NCBI RefSeq assembly: GCF_014203225.1 | Contig: NZ_JACHIO010000007.1 | Coordinates: 222,826-286,825 of the forward strand | DNA length: 64,000 nucleotides | DNA from: Granulicella mallensis | GTDB taxonomy: Bacteria > Acidobacteriota > Terriglobia > Terriglobales > Acidobacteriaceae | Reading direction: 5' to 3' | Part shown: piece after piece, positions 8,526 to 16,082 of the stretch | Layout of the letters: each line of letters opens with the position of its first letter | Numbering within the stretch: position 1 is the stretch's first letter | Translations under genes and position numbers: made by a program | Notes under the pieces: model-generated | Seen by the model: the letters and a program-made list of their open reading frames with translations, nothing else | What the model was told of the DNA's origin: nothing | Databases searched by the model: none

Positions 8526-10214
8526 GTGGGTCAAACTGGACAGGTAGATTCAACCGATATCGCGCCGCCGGAGCCGAATCCGTTGCGCAAGAGCGCTGGC
8601 GCTTTCGCTCCGCTGCAAATCCCTCTTTTTCGCGATCGTTGGATCGCGTCTACCGTATCGAGCGTTGGCACGTGGATGCAGGACACTGCCGGTACGTGGC
8701 TGATGACGGTGCTGACGACCTCGCCGCTGCTGATTGCATTGATGCAGACGGCGGCGAGTTTGCCGGTGCTGTTTCTCGGCCTGCTTGCGGGCGCGACGGC
8801 CGACATCTATGAGCGGCGCCGGCTGCTGATCTTCTGGCAGTGCTGGATGCTGGGCAGCGTCGCGATTCTTGCGGTGCTGACCTTCTTCGGTGTGGTCTCG
8901 CCCGTCATGCTGCTGTTGCTCACCTTCATGCTCAACATCGGCTCGGCGATGAACAATCCCGCGTGGCAGGCGATTGTGCCGGAACTGGTGCCGCGTGAAG
9001 ATATCCCCAGCGCCGTTACGCTGAATGCCGCGAGCAACAACATTGCGCGTGCGGTGGGGCCTGCACTCGGCGGCCTGATGATCGCGGCGTTCATGAGCCC
9101 GCACAAAGGCGCGGGCTGGGTCTTTGCGCTGAACTCCGCATCGTTTGCCGGGGTGATCTGGATTCTGTGGCGATGGAAGCGTACGCCGCTCTTCAAGAGC
9201 GCGCTGCCTGCGGAACGCATCGCCGGTTCGGTGCGCTCAGGACTGCGCTATCTGCGTTATGCGCCGAGCCTGCAAGGACCTCTGATTCGTGCGTTTACGT
9301 TCACCTTCTTTGTCAGCGCAGTATGGTCGCTGCTGGCGCTGGTGGCCAAGCGGGATTTGCATCACGGGGCGATGGGCTACGGCATTCTGAACGGCTCTCT
9401 TGGAGTAGGGGCGGTCATGGGCGCTACGTCGCTGGCGCGGATTCGTCGCCATATCGACGCAGATAAACTGCTCGCGATTACTTCGGTCTACTATGTCGTG
9501 ACGCTGCTGCTTCTGGCCTTTGTTCATATTCCCGCCGTGGCCATCCTTACGCTGCTTGGCGCGGGTTTCGCGTGGACGACGACGATGTCCACGCTGAATG
9601 TGTCGGTGCAGCTCTCAGTGCCGGGATGGGTCTATGCGCGTGCGCTGGGCACGTACCTGATGACGTTCCAAGGTGGAATGGCCTTGGGCAGCGTGGTTTG
9701 GGGTGTGATTGCGCAGCGCAGCTCGACGAAGGCGGCGTTGATCTGTTCTGCGGTTGGCATGGCTCTGTCGATTCCGCTCACGTCCCGCATTCACATCCTG
9801 AAGGGCGAGCTGCCGGACCTTACGCCGTACAAGTGGAAGCGTCCCTTACCGACTCTGGCGACGATGCCCGATCCCGATGACGGCCCGGTACGCATCTCGA
9901 TTGACTACCGCATTCCGCTGGAGAACTATGCGGTGTTCTCGCGGGTCATTCACTCGCTTGAAGCGGTGCGCCTGCGTGGTGGTGCGGTGCGTTGGGGAAT
10001 CTACCGCGATGCCGCAGATCCTGAGCATCTGAATGAGACCTTTGTGATGGAAAGCTGGCTGGACTATCTGCGCTCGCGTGAGCGAATGACGGCGGCGGAC
10101 CACCTGATTCGCGAACAGGTGTATGCACTGCATCGCGGCGATGGAACGCCTACGGTCTCGCACCAGATCTGGGCGAGGGAAGTGGCGGAGCATGCTGAGG
10201 GTTCGGCGTCGTAA
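8526..10214 (+). CDS. MFS exporter, EntS/MFS_3 type with C-terminal soluble domain
   Basis: A 562-residue protein starting at GTG. Residues ~25-420 form the transporter, with 10-12 hydrophobic segments and the usual inter-helix loop motif around GLLAGATADIYERRR. The group includes enterobactin exporter-like and drug efflux pumps. Residues ~450-560 form a soluble domain starting near MPDPDDGPVRISIDYRIP, resembling an antibiotic-biosynthesis-monooxygenase-type fold; this extension is seen in the MFS_3 family. It is divergent from the lipoprotein gene and convergent with the HigA gene. Confidence 0.9.
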   Translation: MGQTGQVDSTDIAPPEPNPLRKSAGAFAPLQIPLFRDRWIASTVSSVGTWMQDTAGTWLMTVLTTSPLLIALMQTAASLPVLFLGLLAGATADIYERRRLLIFWQCWMLGSVAILAVLTFFGVVSPVMLLLLTFMLNIGSAMNNPAWQAIVPELVPREDIPSAVTLNAASNNIARAVGPALGGLMIAAFMSPHKGAGWVFALNSASFAGVIWILWRWKRTPLFKSALPAERIAGSVRSGLRYLRYAPSLQGPLIRAFTFTFFVSAVWSLLALVAKRDLHHGAMGYGILNGSLGVGAVMGATSLARIRRHIDADKLLAITSVYYVVTLLLLAFVHIPAVAILTLLGAGFAWTTTMSTLNVSVQLSVPGWVYARALGTYLMTFQGGMALGSVVWGVIAQRSSTKAALICSAVGMALSIPLTSRIHILKGELPDLTPYKWKRPLPTLATMPDPDDGPVRISIDYRIPLENYAVFSRVIHSLEAVRLRGGAVRWGIYRDAADPEHLNETFVMESWLDYLRSRERMTAADHLIREQVYALHRGDGTPTVSHQIWAREVAEHAEGSAS

Positions 10215-10243
10215 GAGCCGCAATGTGGGGAATTTGGGGGGAT

Positions 10244-10528
10244 CTAGGCCGCAAGCCGCGGTTGTACTTTTGCTAACGCGGTACTCTTAGCAAGACGGAG
10301 ATCGTAGTCATTTTGGAGATTCAGCCAGAACTGTGCCGGTAGCCCGAAGTAGATGCCGAGTCGAAGTGCTGTATCGGCTGAAATGGAACGCTTGCCTCGT
10401 ACTACGTCATTCATGCGAGGAACAGAGACATGCAAGTCCTTTGCGAGACGGTATGCTGTGAGACCGAGAGGTTCCATGAACTCGGTCAGCAGGATGTCTC
10501 CAGGATGGATTGCGAATGGCTGGGGCAT
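10244..10528 (-). CDS. higA: HigA-family addiction-module antitoxin (orphan)
   Basis: An antitoxin of the HigA/VapI family: a 94-residue XRE-type DNA-binding protein that begins MPQPFAIHPGDILLTEFMEP. The helix-turn-helix segment is AYRLAKDLHVSVPRMNDVV, followed by KRSISADTALRLG and FWLNLQNDYDL. AAGGAG lies upstream of the ATG at 10528, better than the longer in-frame start at 10561. HigA normally follows the toxin HigB in one operon. No HigB gene lies upstream; a dispersed repeat (10575-10735) begins about 50 bp away. A short tail in the frame before the start could be a remnant of the toxin end, but this is weak. Confidence 0.88.
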   Translation of the reverse strand: MPQPFAIHPGDILLTEFMEPLGLTAYRLAKDLHVSVPRMNDVVRGKRSISADTALRLGIYFGLPAQFWLNLQNDYDLRLAKSTALAKVQPRLAA

Positions 10529-10574
10529 CTCACGCTCCTTCAGTGGGTTGCTGAGTGGCATGATCTATCGCAAT

Positions 10575-10735
10575 CACAACCTTTATAGGTCGGCCTTTCA
10601 GGCCTCGGAATTCGTTGGTTCCGTAACCCAGGGCTTCGCCCTGGGCTGGTATGGCGTCGCCCCTTTGGGGCTCAGTGTTATGCCACTTCGCTACAGCCTC
10701 GCTCCATTCACTTCTATGGGTACGGAGTGATGGCG
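10575..10735. repeat. Dispersed hairpin repeat (family 1), copy a
   Basis: Contains an imperfect 'taacccagggcttcgccctgggctgg' type stem and the hallmark GTCGCCCCTTTGGGGCT block. The same building blocks occur at 22868, 24836, 29704, 31530, 33040, 38036 and 54520. It separates the orphan HigA gene from the 2-oxoglutarate dehydrogenase gene. Confidence 0.8.
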
Positions 10736-10791
10736 CGAGGCTGAGTCTGTTCGAAAGTGTAGACGGGCGAATGTTCTTTGCCAGCTTCCGG

Positions 10792-13311
10792 CTACAGCCC
10801 ATGTCCCAGTGCCAGGTCGATCAACGTCTTCTCTTCCATCTCGTGGGCCTTTGCGGAACCCGTTGCGGGGCTGGCGCTGGCGGTGCGCTTCACGGTCAGG
10901 ACGGGGCGATCTCCCGCCACGCGCTTCAGTCTTGGCTGCACGAAGGAGAGAGCACCCATGTTGGCCGGCTCTTCCTGGACCCAGACGATCTCGGTCGCGT
11001 CCGGATGCTGGTCGAGGGCGGCCTTCAACTCTGTTTCGGGCCAGGGATAGAGCTGTTCGACGAAGACGATGCCAACACTCATGTCATTGCGCTTGGCGCG
11101 CTCGACGCGCAGGTTGTGGCCGATCTTGCCGGAGCACACCAGCAGGCGGCGAGGGTTCTGCACTTCGTTGTCCGGCAGCACATTCTGGAAGGAGGCTTTG
11201 CTCAGGTCGGCGATGCTCGACATTGCGTCCGGGTGGCGCAACATCGACTTCGGCGTGAAGACGATCAGCGGCTTGCGCCACTTGCGCAGGGCCTGGCGGC
11301 GCAGCAGATGGAAGTACTGGGCTGCGGTTGAGGGCTGAGCGATCTGGATGTTGTCCTGTGCGGCGAGCTGCAGGTAGCGCTCCATGCGTGCGCTGGAGTG
11401 CTCCGGTCCCTGGCCTTCGTAGCCATGCGGCAGCAGCATGACGAGGCCGGAGAGCAGCCCCCACTTCGCTTCGCTGGCAGCGATGAACTGGTCGATGATG
11501 ATCTGTGCGCCGTTGGCGAAGTCGCCGAACTGAGCCTCCCACAGCGTGAGCGCTTCGGGGAAGTCGCGTGAGAAGCCGTACTCGTAGCCTAGGCAGGCCG
11601 CCTCGGAGAGCATGGAGTTGTAGACCTCCCAGTGGCCCTGGTTCGGAGCGATGTTGCTGAGCGGCGAGTAGCGGACCTCGGTCTCGATATCGATCAGCAC
11701 GGAGTGCCGCTGGTTGAACGTGCCGCGCTGCGAGTCCTGCCCGGTAAGCCGGACGGGGGTGCCGGCCTTGAGCAGGGAGGCATAGGCCAGCAGTTCGGCG
11801 GTGCCGTAGTCGAAGGGTTTCTTGCCTTCGCCCATCTCGATGCGCTGGTCGAGGACGGTCTTCTTCACCTTGGGGTGCAGGTGGAAACCCTCGGGCGCAG
11901 TCGTGATGGCTTTGGTCAGAGCGGTGATCTCGGCGGCGTCAAGGCCTGTGTTGGGATTGTCATCCACGCGCAGCCGTCCGCCGTAGTATGGGGCCCAATA
12001 CTCGGGCAGCGTGTGCATCGTCGGCTTGTGCTCGGCGTGGGTCGCGCTCTTCTGGTCTTCGAGGAACTCCTGCTGTACCGCAGTGATCTCAGCGGTGGTA
12101 TCTACGCCCAGCTTCTCGGCATAGAGCTTATAGAGCGGAGGATGGTCCTTGATGAGGGCGTAGCGACGTGGCTGCGTGACGGTTGGGTCGTCGACTTCGC
12201 TGTGGCCGTGGCGGCGATAGCCGATGAGATCGACGACGACATCGGAGCCGAAGGTGTGGCGATAGTTGGCGGCCAGCACGGCGATGCGTGCGACTGCTTC
12301 GGGATCTTCGGCGTTGACGTGGAAGATGGGGATCGGCAGACGCTTGGCGAGATCGCTGGAGAAGCGGGAGGAGTTGGACTCCTCGGGGAGTGCCGTGAAG
12401 CCCAGCAGGTTGTTGACGATGACCTGGATCGTTCCGCCGACGTTATAGCCATGCAGCGAGGCGAGGTTGAGCGTCTCGGCCCAGATGCCCTGGCCCGCGA
12501 AGGCCGCGTCACCGTGGATGATGAGCGGCAGCACCTGATCTCGTCCGGCTTGGCCGATGCGCTCCTGATAGGCGCGTGCGCGACCCATGATGACCGGGTC
12601 GGCGGCTTCCAGGTGGCTTGGGTTCGATGCGAGGTGCAGGTGGATGCTCTTGCCGTTGGGGGTGATGAAGTCGCCGGTAGCGCCGGTGTGATACTTCACA
12701 TCGCCGCCGCCCATGGTGCTGCGCGGGTCAACGTCTTCGAACTTGGTGAAGACCTCTTCCGAGGCGCGGCCAATCGTGTTCACCATGACGTTCAGGCGTC
12801 CGCGATGGCTCATCGCGAAGACCGAGCGAGTGACGCCGTTGTCGGCAGAGGTGGTGAAGACCTGGTCGAGGAAGGGGATGAGGACCGTCAGGCCTTCGAG
12901 CGAGAAACGCTTGGTGCCGAGATAGCGCTGCTGGATGACCTGTTCGAAGATGTCCGCGCGGATGAGGCCGGTGAGAATGCGCGCTGTGTCTGCCGCCGGC
13001 AGGTCGCGCTCAAGCTGCTCCTGGATCCAGGCGCGCTTCTCGGGCGAAGGGATGTGCATGAACTCCGCGCCGATGGAGCCGCAGTAATAGCGGCGCGCTT
13101 CTTCGGAGTCCGCGCCATCGGGCGCAGGAGTCGGGAAGGGTTCGGGCGGAAGATACTGGCCGAGTGGATCGAGCGAGGCCTGCAGATAACCCCAGCGGCG
13201 GAAGATGTCGAAGGTGGTTTCGCGCGTGGTCGCTGCGGTGCCATTGTTGCTTGCGGGAGTGGTCTTGACTGAGGTGGAAGGCTTCGATGGGGTGGGCGTC
13301 TTCGTCGGCAT
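10792..13311 (-). CDS. sucA: 2-oxoglutarate dehydrogenase E1 component
   Basis: Thiamine-diphosphate-dependent decarboxylase of the TCA-cycle 2-oxoglutarate dehydrogenase complex. With the start at ATG 13311 the protein has 839 residues, a little shorter than the E. coli enzyme. An open stretch upstream to 13488 is non-conserved and is not used. Motifs seen include FAMSHRGRLNVM and GDAAFAGQGIWAETLNLA, in the cofactor-binding region, and GHSEVDDP and SNIAPNQGHWEVYNSMLSE. The C-terminal part carries the transketolase-like acceptor region (PHGYEGQGPEHSSARMERYL). No E2/E3 gene is adjacent, so the complex is encoded in scattered loci. Confidence 0.95.
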   Translation of the reverse strand: MPTKTPTPSKPSTSVKTTPASNNGTAATTRETTFDIFRRWGYLQASLDPLGQYLPPEPFPTPAPDGADSEEARRYYCGSIGAEFMHIPSPEKRAWIQEQLERDLPAADTARILTGLIRADIFEQVIQQRYLGTKRFSLEGLTVLIPFLDQVFTTSADNGVTRSVFAMSHRGRLNVMVNTIGRASEEVFTKFEDVDPRSTMGGGDVKYHTGATGDFITPNGKSIHLHLASNPSHLEAADPVIMGRARAYQERIGQAGRDQVLPLIIHGDAAFAGQGIWAETLNLASLHGYNVGGTIQVIVNNLLGFTALPEESNSSRFSSDLAKRLPIPIFHVNAEDPEAVARIAVLAANYRHTFGSDVVVDLIGYRRHGHSEVDDPTVTQPRRYALIKDHPPLYKLYAEKLGVDTTAEITAVQQEFLEDQKSATHAEHKPTMHTLPEYWAPYYGGRLRVDDNPNTGLDAAEITALTKAITTAPEGFHLHPKVKKTVLDQRIEMGEGKKPFDYGTAELLAYASLLKAGTPVRLTGQDSQRGTFNQRHSVLIDIETEVRYSPLSNIAPNQGHWEVYNSMLSEAACLGYEYGFSRDFPEALTLWEAQFGDFANGAQIIIDQFIAASEAKWGLLSGLVMLLPHGYEGQGPEHSSARMERYLQLAAQDNIQIAQPSTAAQYFHLLRRQALRKWRKPLIVFTPKSMLRHPDAMSSIADLSKASFQNVLPDNEVQNPRRLLVCSGKIGHNLRVERAKRNDMSVGIVFVEQLYPWPETELKAALDQHPDATEIVWVQEEPANMGALSFVQPRLKRVAGDRPVLTVKRTASASPATGSAKAHEMEEKTLIDLALGHGL

Positions 13312-13582
13312 GACACTATCTATGCTAGACCTTTCGCTATAGCGTTTGGAATGGGTGTTCGATATTCGGGCATTAATGCGGGATTTCGAACCTGAAGAGC
13401 GACGTGTGAGTTGTGGGGCTGAGATCCTTTTGCCTCGCGGAATGAGGGCTTTAGGTTCTACGTTTCCTTGCTTTTCTGGATTTGTCATTCCGAGGCGAAG
13501 CCGAACGAATCTGCTTCCTCCCGTTCTTCGTTTGAACTACCCAGAAAATCCAGACAAATATCAAAATGATGCTTCAGCGTTG

Positions 13583-14010
13583 CATAGGGTCTGTCCTCAA
13601 ATTGCTTCTGGGGTGAAGTCGAACGGGGCAAACGGTTTGCTGAAGCACGAACCCGAAGGGCCTGGCTTCAGCCAGGCCGCAAGAACTGGGCGCTATCTTT
13701 TTCCATTCTGCCGAAGGCCGGAGCGAAGGCGTAGCCGCAGCGACTGAATTGCTTTTTCGGTACCGCCAAGACTGTGCAGGGCTCGCCAGGGATGTATCCG
13801 TGGCCGGGGTGAGCGGTTTCGCCACGACTAAAGAAGGCAATTCAGTCATTGCGCCCTGCGGGCTCCACTCCCGCCTTCGGCAGAAAGGTATGGCCTTTGA
13901 ACGAAATCATTTGTGGCAGGGTTGAAACCCTGCCCTTCCGGTCTGCGCCTCAGCAACTGTTTGCCCTGTCCGACTTCACTCCAAAAGCAATTTGATGACA
14001 GACCCTGGCA
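13583..14010. repeat. Nested palindromic element in a gene-free gap
   Basis: The gap 13312-14291 holds no gene. An outer inverted repeat of about 55 bp (about 13583-13645 and 13948-14010, AGGGTCTGTC... with AAATTGCTT) encloses inner complementary pairs. These are TTCTGCCGAAGGC near 13707 with GCCTTCGGCAGAA near 13872, and CTGAATTGC near 13744 with GCAATTCAG near 13836. The whole can fold into one long branched stem. No transposase is present, so it could be a MITE-like element or a decayed mobile piece. Neighbouring 13440-13540 carries another repeat (family 2). Confidence 0.65.
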
Positions 14011-14063
14011 TTCGTGACGACACCAGCAAAAAACGGGAGGAAGCAGATTCGCTCGCTGCGCTC

Positions 14064-14230
14064 GGAATGACAAGCCAGAAAGGCAAGAGCAACGACAAAA
14101 GCGGAAGCAGATTCCCTGCGGGAATGACAACCAGAAAGGCAAGAGCAACGACAAAAGCAGAAGCAGATTCCCTGCGGGAATGACAAGCCAGAAAGGCAAA
14201 AGCAACGACAACGACAACGGCAAATCGCGC
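14064..14230. repeat. Tandem ~57-bp repeat (family 2) before the RNB gene
   Basis: Three units of 56-57 bp follow each other (starting about 14064, 14121 and 14177). Each begins GGAATGACA, runs through an A/G/C-rich CAAGAGCAACGACAAAAGC section and ends CAGATTCCCTGCG. The junctions contain the palindromic TTCCCTGCGGGAA. Similar blocks are found at 13440-13540, 26115-26395 and 34040-34215, and as a diverged piece near 19480. Confidence 0.8.
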
Positions 14231-14291
14231 AAGTCTCGATCTGTTCGTTCCATTAAACCCATCCTCATCTCTGCGTGATAGTCTGCGGGGC

Positions 14292-15932
14292 ATGTCCGAA
14301 CATGATCGCCACAGGCAAAGCAATCAACAGCAGCATGGCCATTCCGAGAGCCACCCTCCGCAGCACAACGATCAGCACAATGGAAATCATCAGCAGCACG
14401 GCGGCCATGGGTTCGATCTGGCGTCTGCGGCGCTGGATGAGATGCACGCCGCCGGCTTCAAGCCGGAGTTTGGTGCAGGCGTAGCTGAGGAGCTTGCGGC
14501 GACGGAGGCAAAGCTGGCGACTCTGAAGCCCGTGGCAGGAGTCGAAGATCTTCGCGCGCTGGGGTGGTCGTCGATCGACAACGATACGTCGAAGGACCTC
14601 GATCAGATTGAAGTTGCCGAGCGCGTGGCTGGAGGGATCAAGCTGCGCGTCGCGATTGGCGATGTGGCTGCCGCGATCGAGAAGGGCTCGCCGATCGACA
14701 AGCATGCCCAGGACCAGACGCAGACCATCTATACCGCGGTAAAGAACTTTCCGATGCTGCCGCTGGAGCTTTCAACCGGTCTCACATCGCTGAACGAAAA
14801 CGGCGACCGCCAGGCTGTGATGATGAGCTTTACCGTGGGACCCGAGGGGCAGATGCTCGACGAGTCCGTGTCGCGCGCTCTGGTGAGGAACCGCGCGCAG
14901 TTGGCGTACTCACGCGTGGGACCGTGGCTGGAAAATACAGCGGCGGGCAAGGTGGACAACGATGTGATGTCGCTGCGGTCGGACAGTGCGCGGGAGCATG
15001 ATGAGGCGCAGTTGGACTCGGGTTCGCTTCCGCAGGACTGGCTGGTTGAGCAGTTGAAGCTGCAGGATGAGGCTGCGCAGGCGTTGCATGAGGCGCGCGT
15101 CAAGAACGGTGCGCTCGAATTTCATAAGGCGGAGGCCGATCCGGTCGTGGTGGATGGCCGCGTGATCGACGTGCATGAGGCGACGCAGAACCGCGCGATG
15201 AACCTGATCGAAGACCTGATGGTCGCGGCGAATGGCGTGATGGCTCGGGCGTTGCGCAAGGGCGGACGCTCCGGCCTGCAGCGCGTCGTGATCGTTCCGA
15301 AGCGGTGGGACCGCATCGTGGCGCTTGCCGCGCAGCACGGAGGCTCCCTGCCCACCGTGCCGGACTCCGTTCAGCTCAACAACTTTCTCGAAGAGCAGCG
15401 GCGGACGGATTCGATTCACTATCCCGACCTGGCCGTTGCGGTGATCAAGCTGATGGGGCCGGGCGAGTACCTGCTGATGCGTCCGGACGACGATCCTACG
15501 GGGCACTTTGGCCTGGCGGCGCGTGACTATACGCACTCGACTGCACCGAACCGGCGCTTTCCTGATCTGGTGACGCAGCGTGTGCTGCATGCGATGGCTG
15601 CGAACGAGCCTGCGCCTTATAGCGATGCCGAGCTCATTGCGATTGCCCAGCATTGCAACGAGGCGGACAAGGCGCTGCGGAAGATCGAGCGCGATATGCA
15701 GAAGCGTGTGGCGGCGGTTGCGATGTCGTCGCGTATCGGAGAGGTGTTCCCGGGTGTGGTTACGGGCGCGTCGGACAAGGGCGTGTATGTGCGGGTGATT
15801 CGTCCGCCGTTCGAGGGGCGTGTGGTGCAGGGAGAAGATGGGCTGGATGTCGGCGACAAGGTGAATGTGAAGTTGATTCATACCGATCCTGCGCGGGCGT
15901 TTATTGATTTTGCGAAGGTGTCGGGGCGGTAG
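14292..15932 (+). CDS. RNB-domain 3'-5' exoribonuclease (RNase II/R family, short type)
   Basis: A 546-residue ribonuclease, processive 3'-to-5' type in known relatives. Residues 1-40 are His/Asn/Gln-rich (10 His). The RNB core starts at about 85; its metal site reads SIDNDTSKDLDQIE, giving Asp96, Asp102 and Asp104 with Gln105 where RNase II has a fourth Asp. A DLDQ form occurs in a known subfamily, so activity is not excluded. YTHSTAPNRRFPDLVTQR is the conserved RNB C-terminal motif. The last ~70 residues form an S1-like barrel. There are no N-terminal cold-shock domains, unlike RNase R. The start is weakly supported by a G-rich upstream sequence. Confidence 0.88.
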   Translation: MSEHDRHRQSNQQQHGHSESHPPQHNDQHNGNHQQHGGHGFDLASAALDEMHAAGFKPEFGAGVAEELAATEAKLATLKPVAGVEDLRALGWSSIDNDTSKDLDQIEVAERVAGGIKLRVAIGDVAAAIEKGSPIDKHAQDQTQTIYTAVKNFPMLPLELSTGLTSLNENGDRQAVMMSFTVGPEGQMLDESVSRALVRNRAQLAYSRVGPWLENTAAGKVDNDVMSLRSDSAREHDEAQLDSGSLPQDWLVEQLKLQDEAAQALHEARVKNGALEFHKAEADPVVVDGRVIDVHEATQNRAMNLIEDLMVAANGVMARALRKGGRSGLQRVVIVPKRWDRIVALAAQHGGSLPTVPDSVQLNNFLEEQRRTDSIHYPDLAVAVIKLMGPGEYLLMRPDDDPTGHFGLAARDYTHSTAPNRRFPDLVTQRVLHAMAANEPAPYSDAELIAIAQHCNEADKALRKIERDMQKRVAAVAMSSRIGEVFPGVVTGASDKGVYVRVIRPPFEGRVVQGEDGLDVGDKVNVKLIHTDPARAFIDFAKVSGR

Positions 15933-16035
15933 GCGCTCCGATAGGCATCGTGCAGAATGCGGGGGTCCTTCGCCTACGGCTCAGGATGACGACGAAAAAC
16001 AAACAACGGCAGAAACAAACAGGCAAAGGCAAAAG

Positions 16036-16070
16036 CAAGAGGCTCGCTGGTTGGCGAGCCTCTTGTTTTT
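16036..16070 (+). terminator. Strong intrinsic terminator between RNB and TonB-receptor genes
   Basis: CAAGAGGCTCGC and GCGAGCCTCTTG (16036-16047 and 16053-16064) form a perfect 12-bp stem with a 5-nt loop, followed by TTTTT. It lies in the gap between two convergent genes. A shorter T-rich stretch on the other strand allows bidirectional use. Confidence 0.85.
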
Positions 16071-16082
16071 GCTGTGCGTTGG

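Noticed and set aside
13346..13849. Two open frames of ~90-130 codons on opposite strands
   Set aside because: Both run through repeat and palindromic DNA and have no ribosome site or family motif; the frames are by-products of repeats.
14265..15881. Long minus-strand frames opposite the RNB gene
   Set aside because: Arg/His-rich antisense translations; the plus-strand protein carries the clear RNB motifs.
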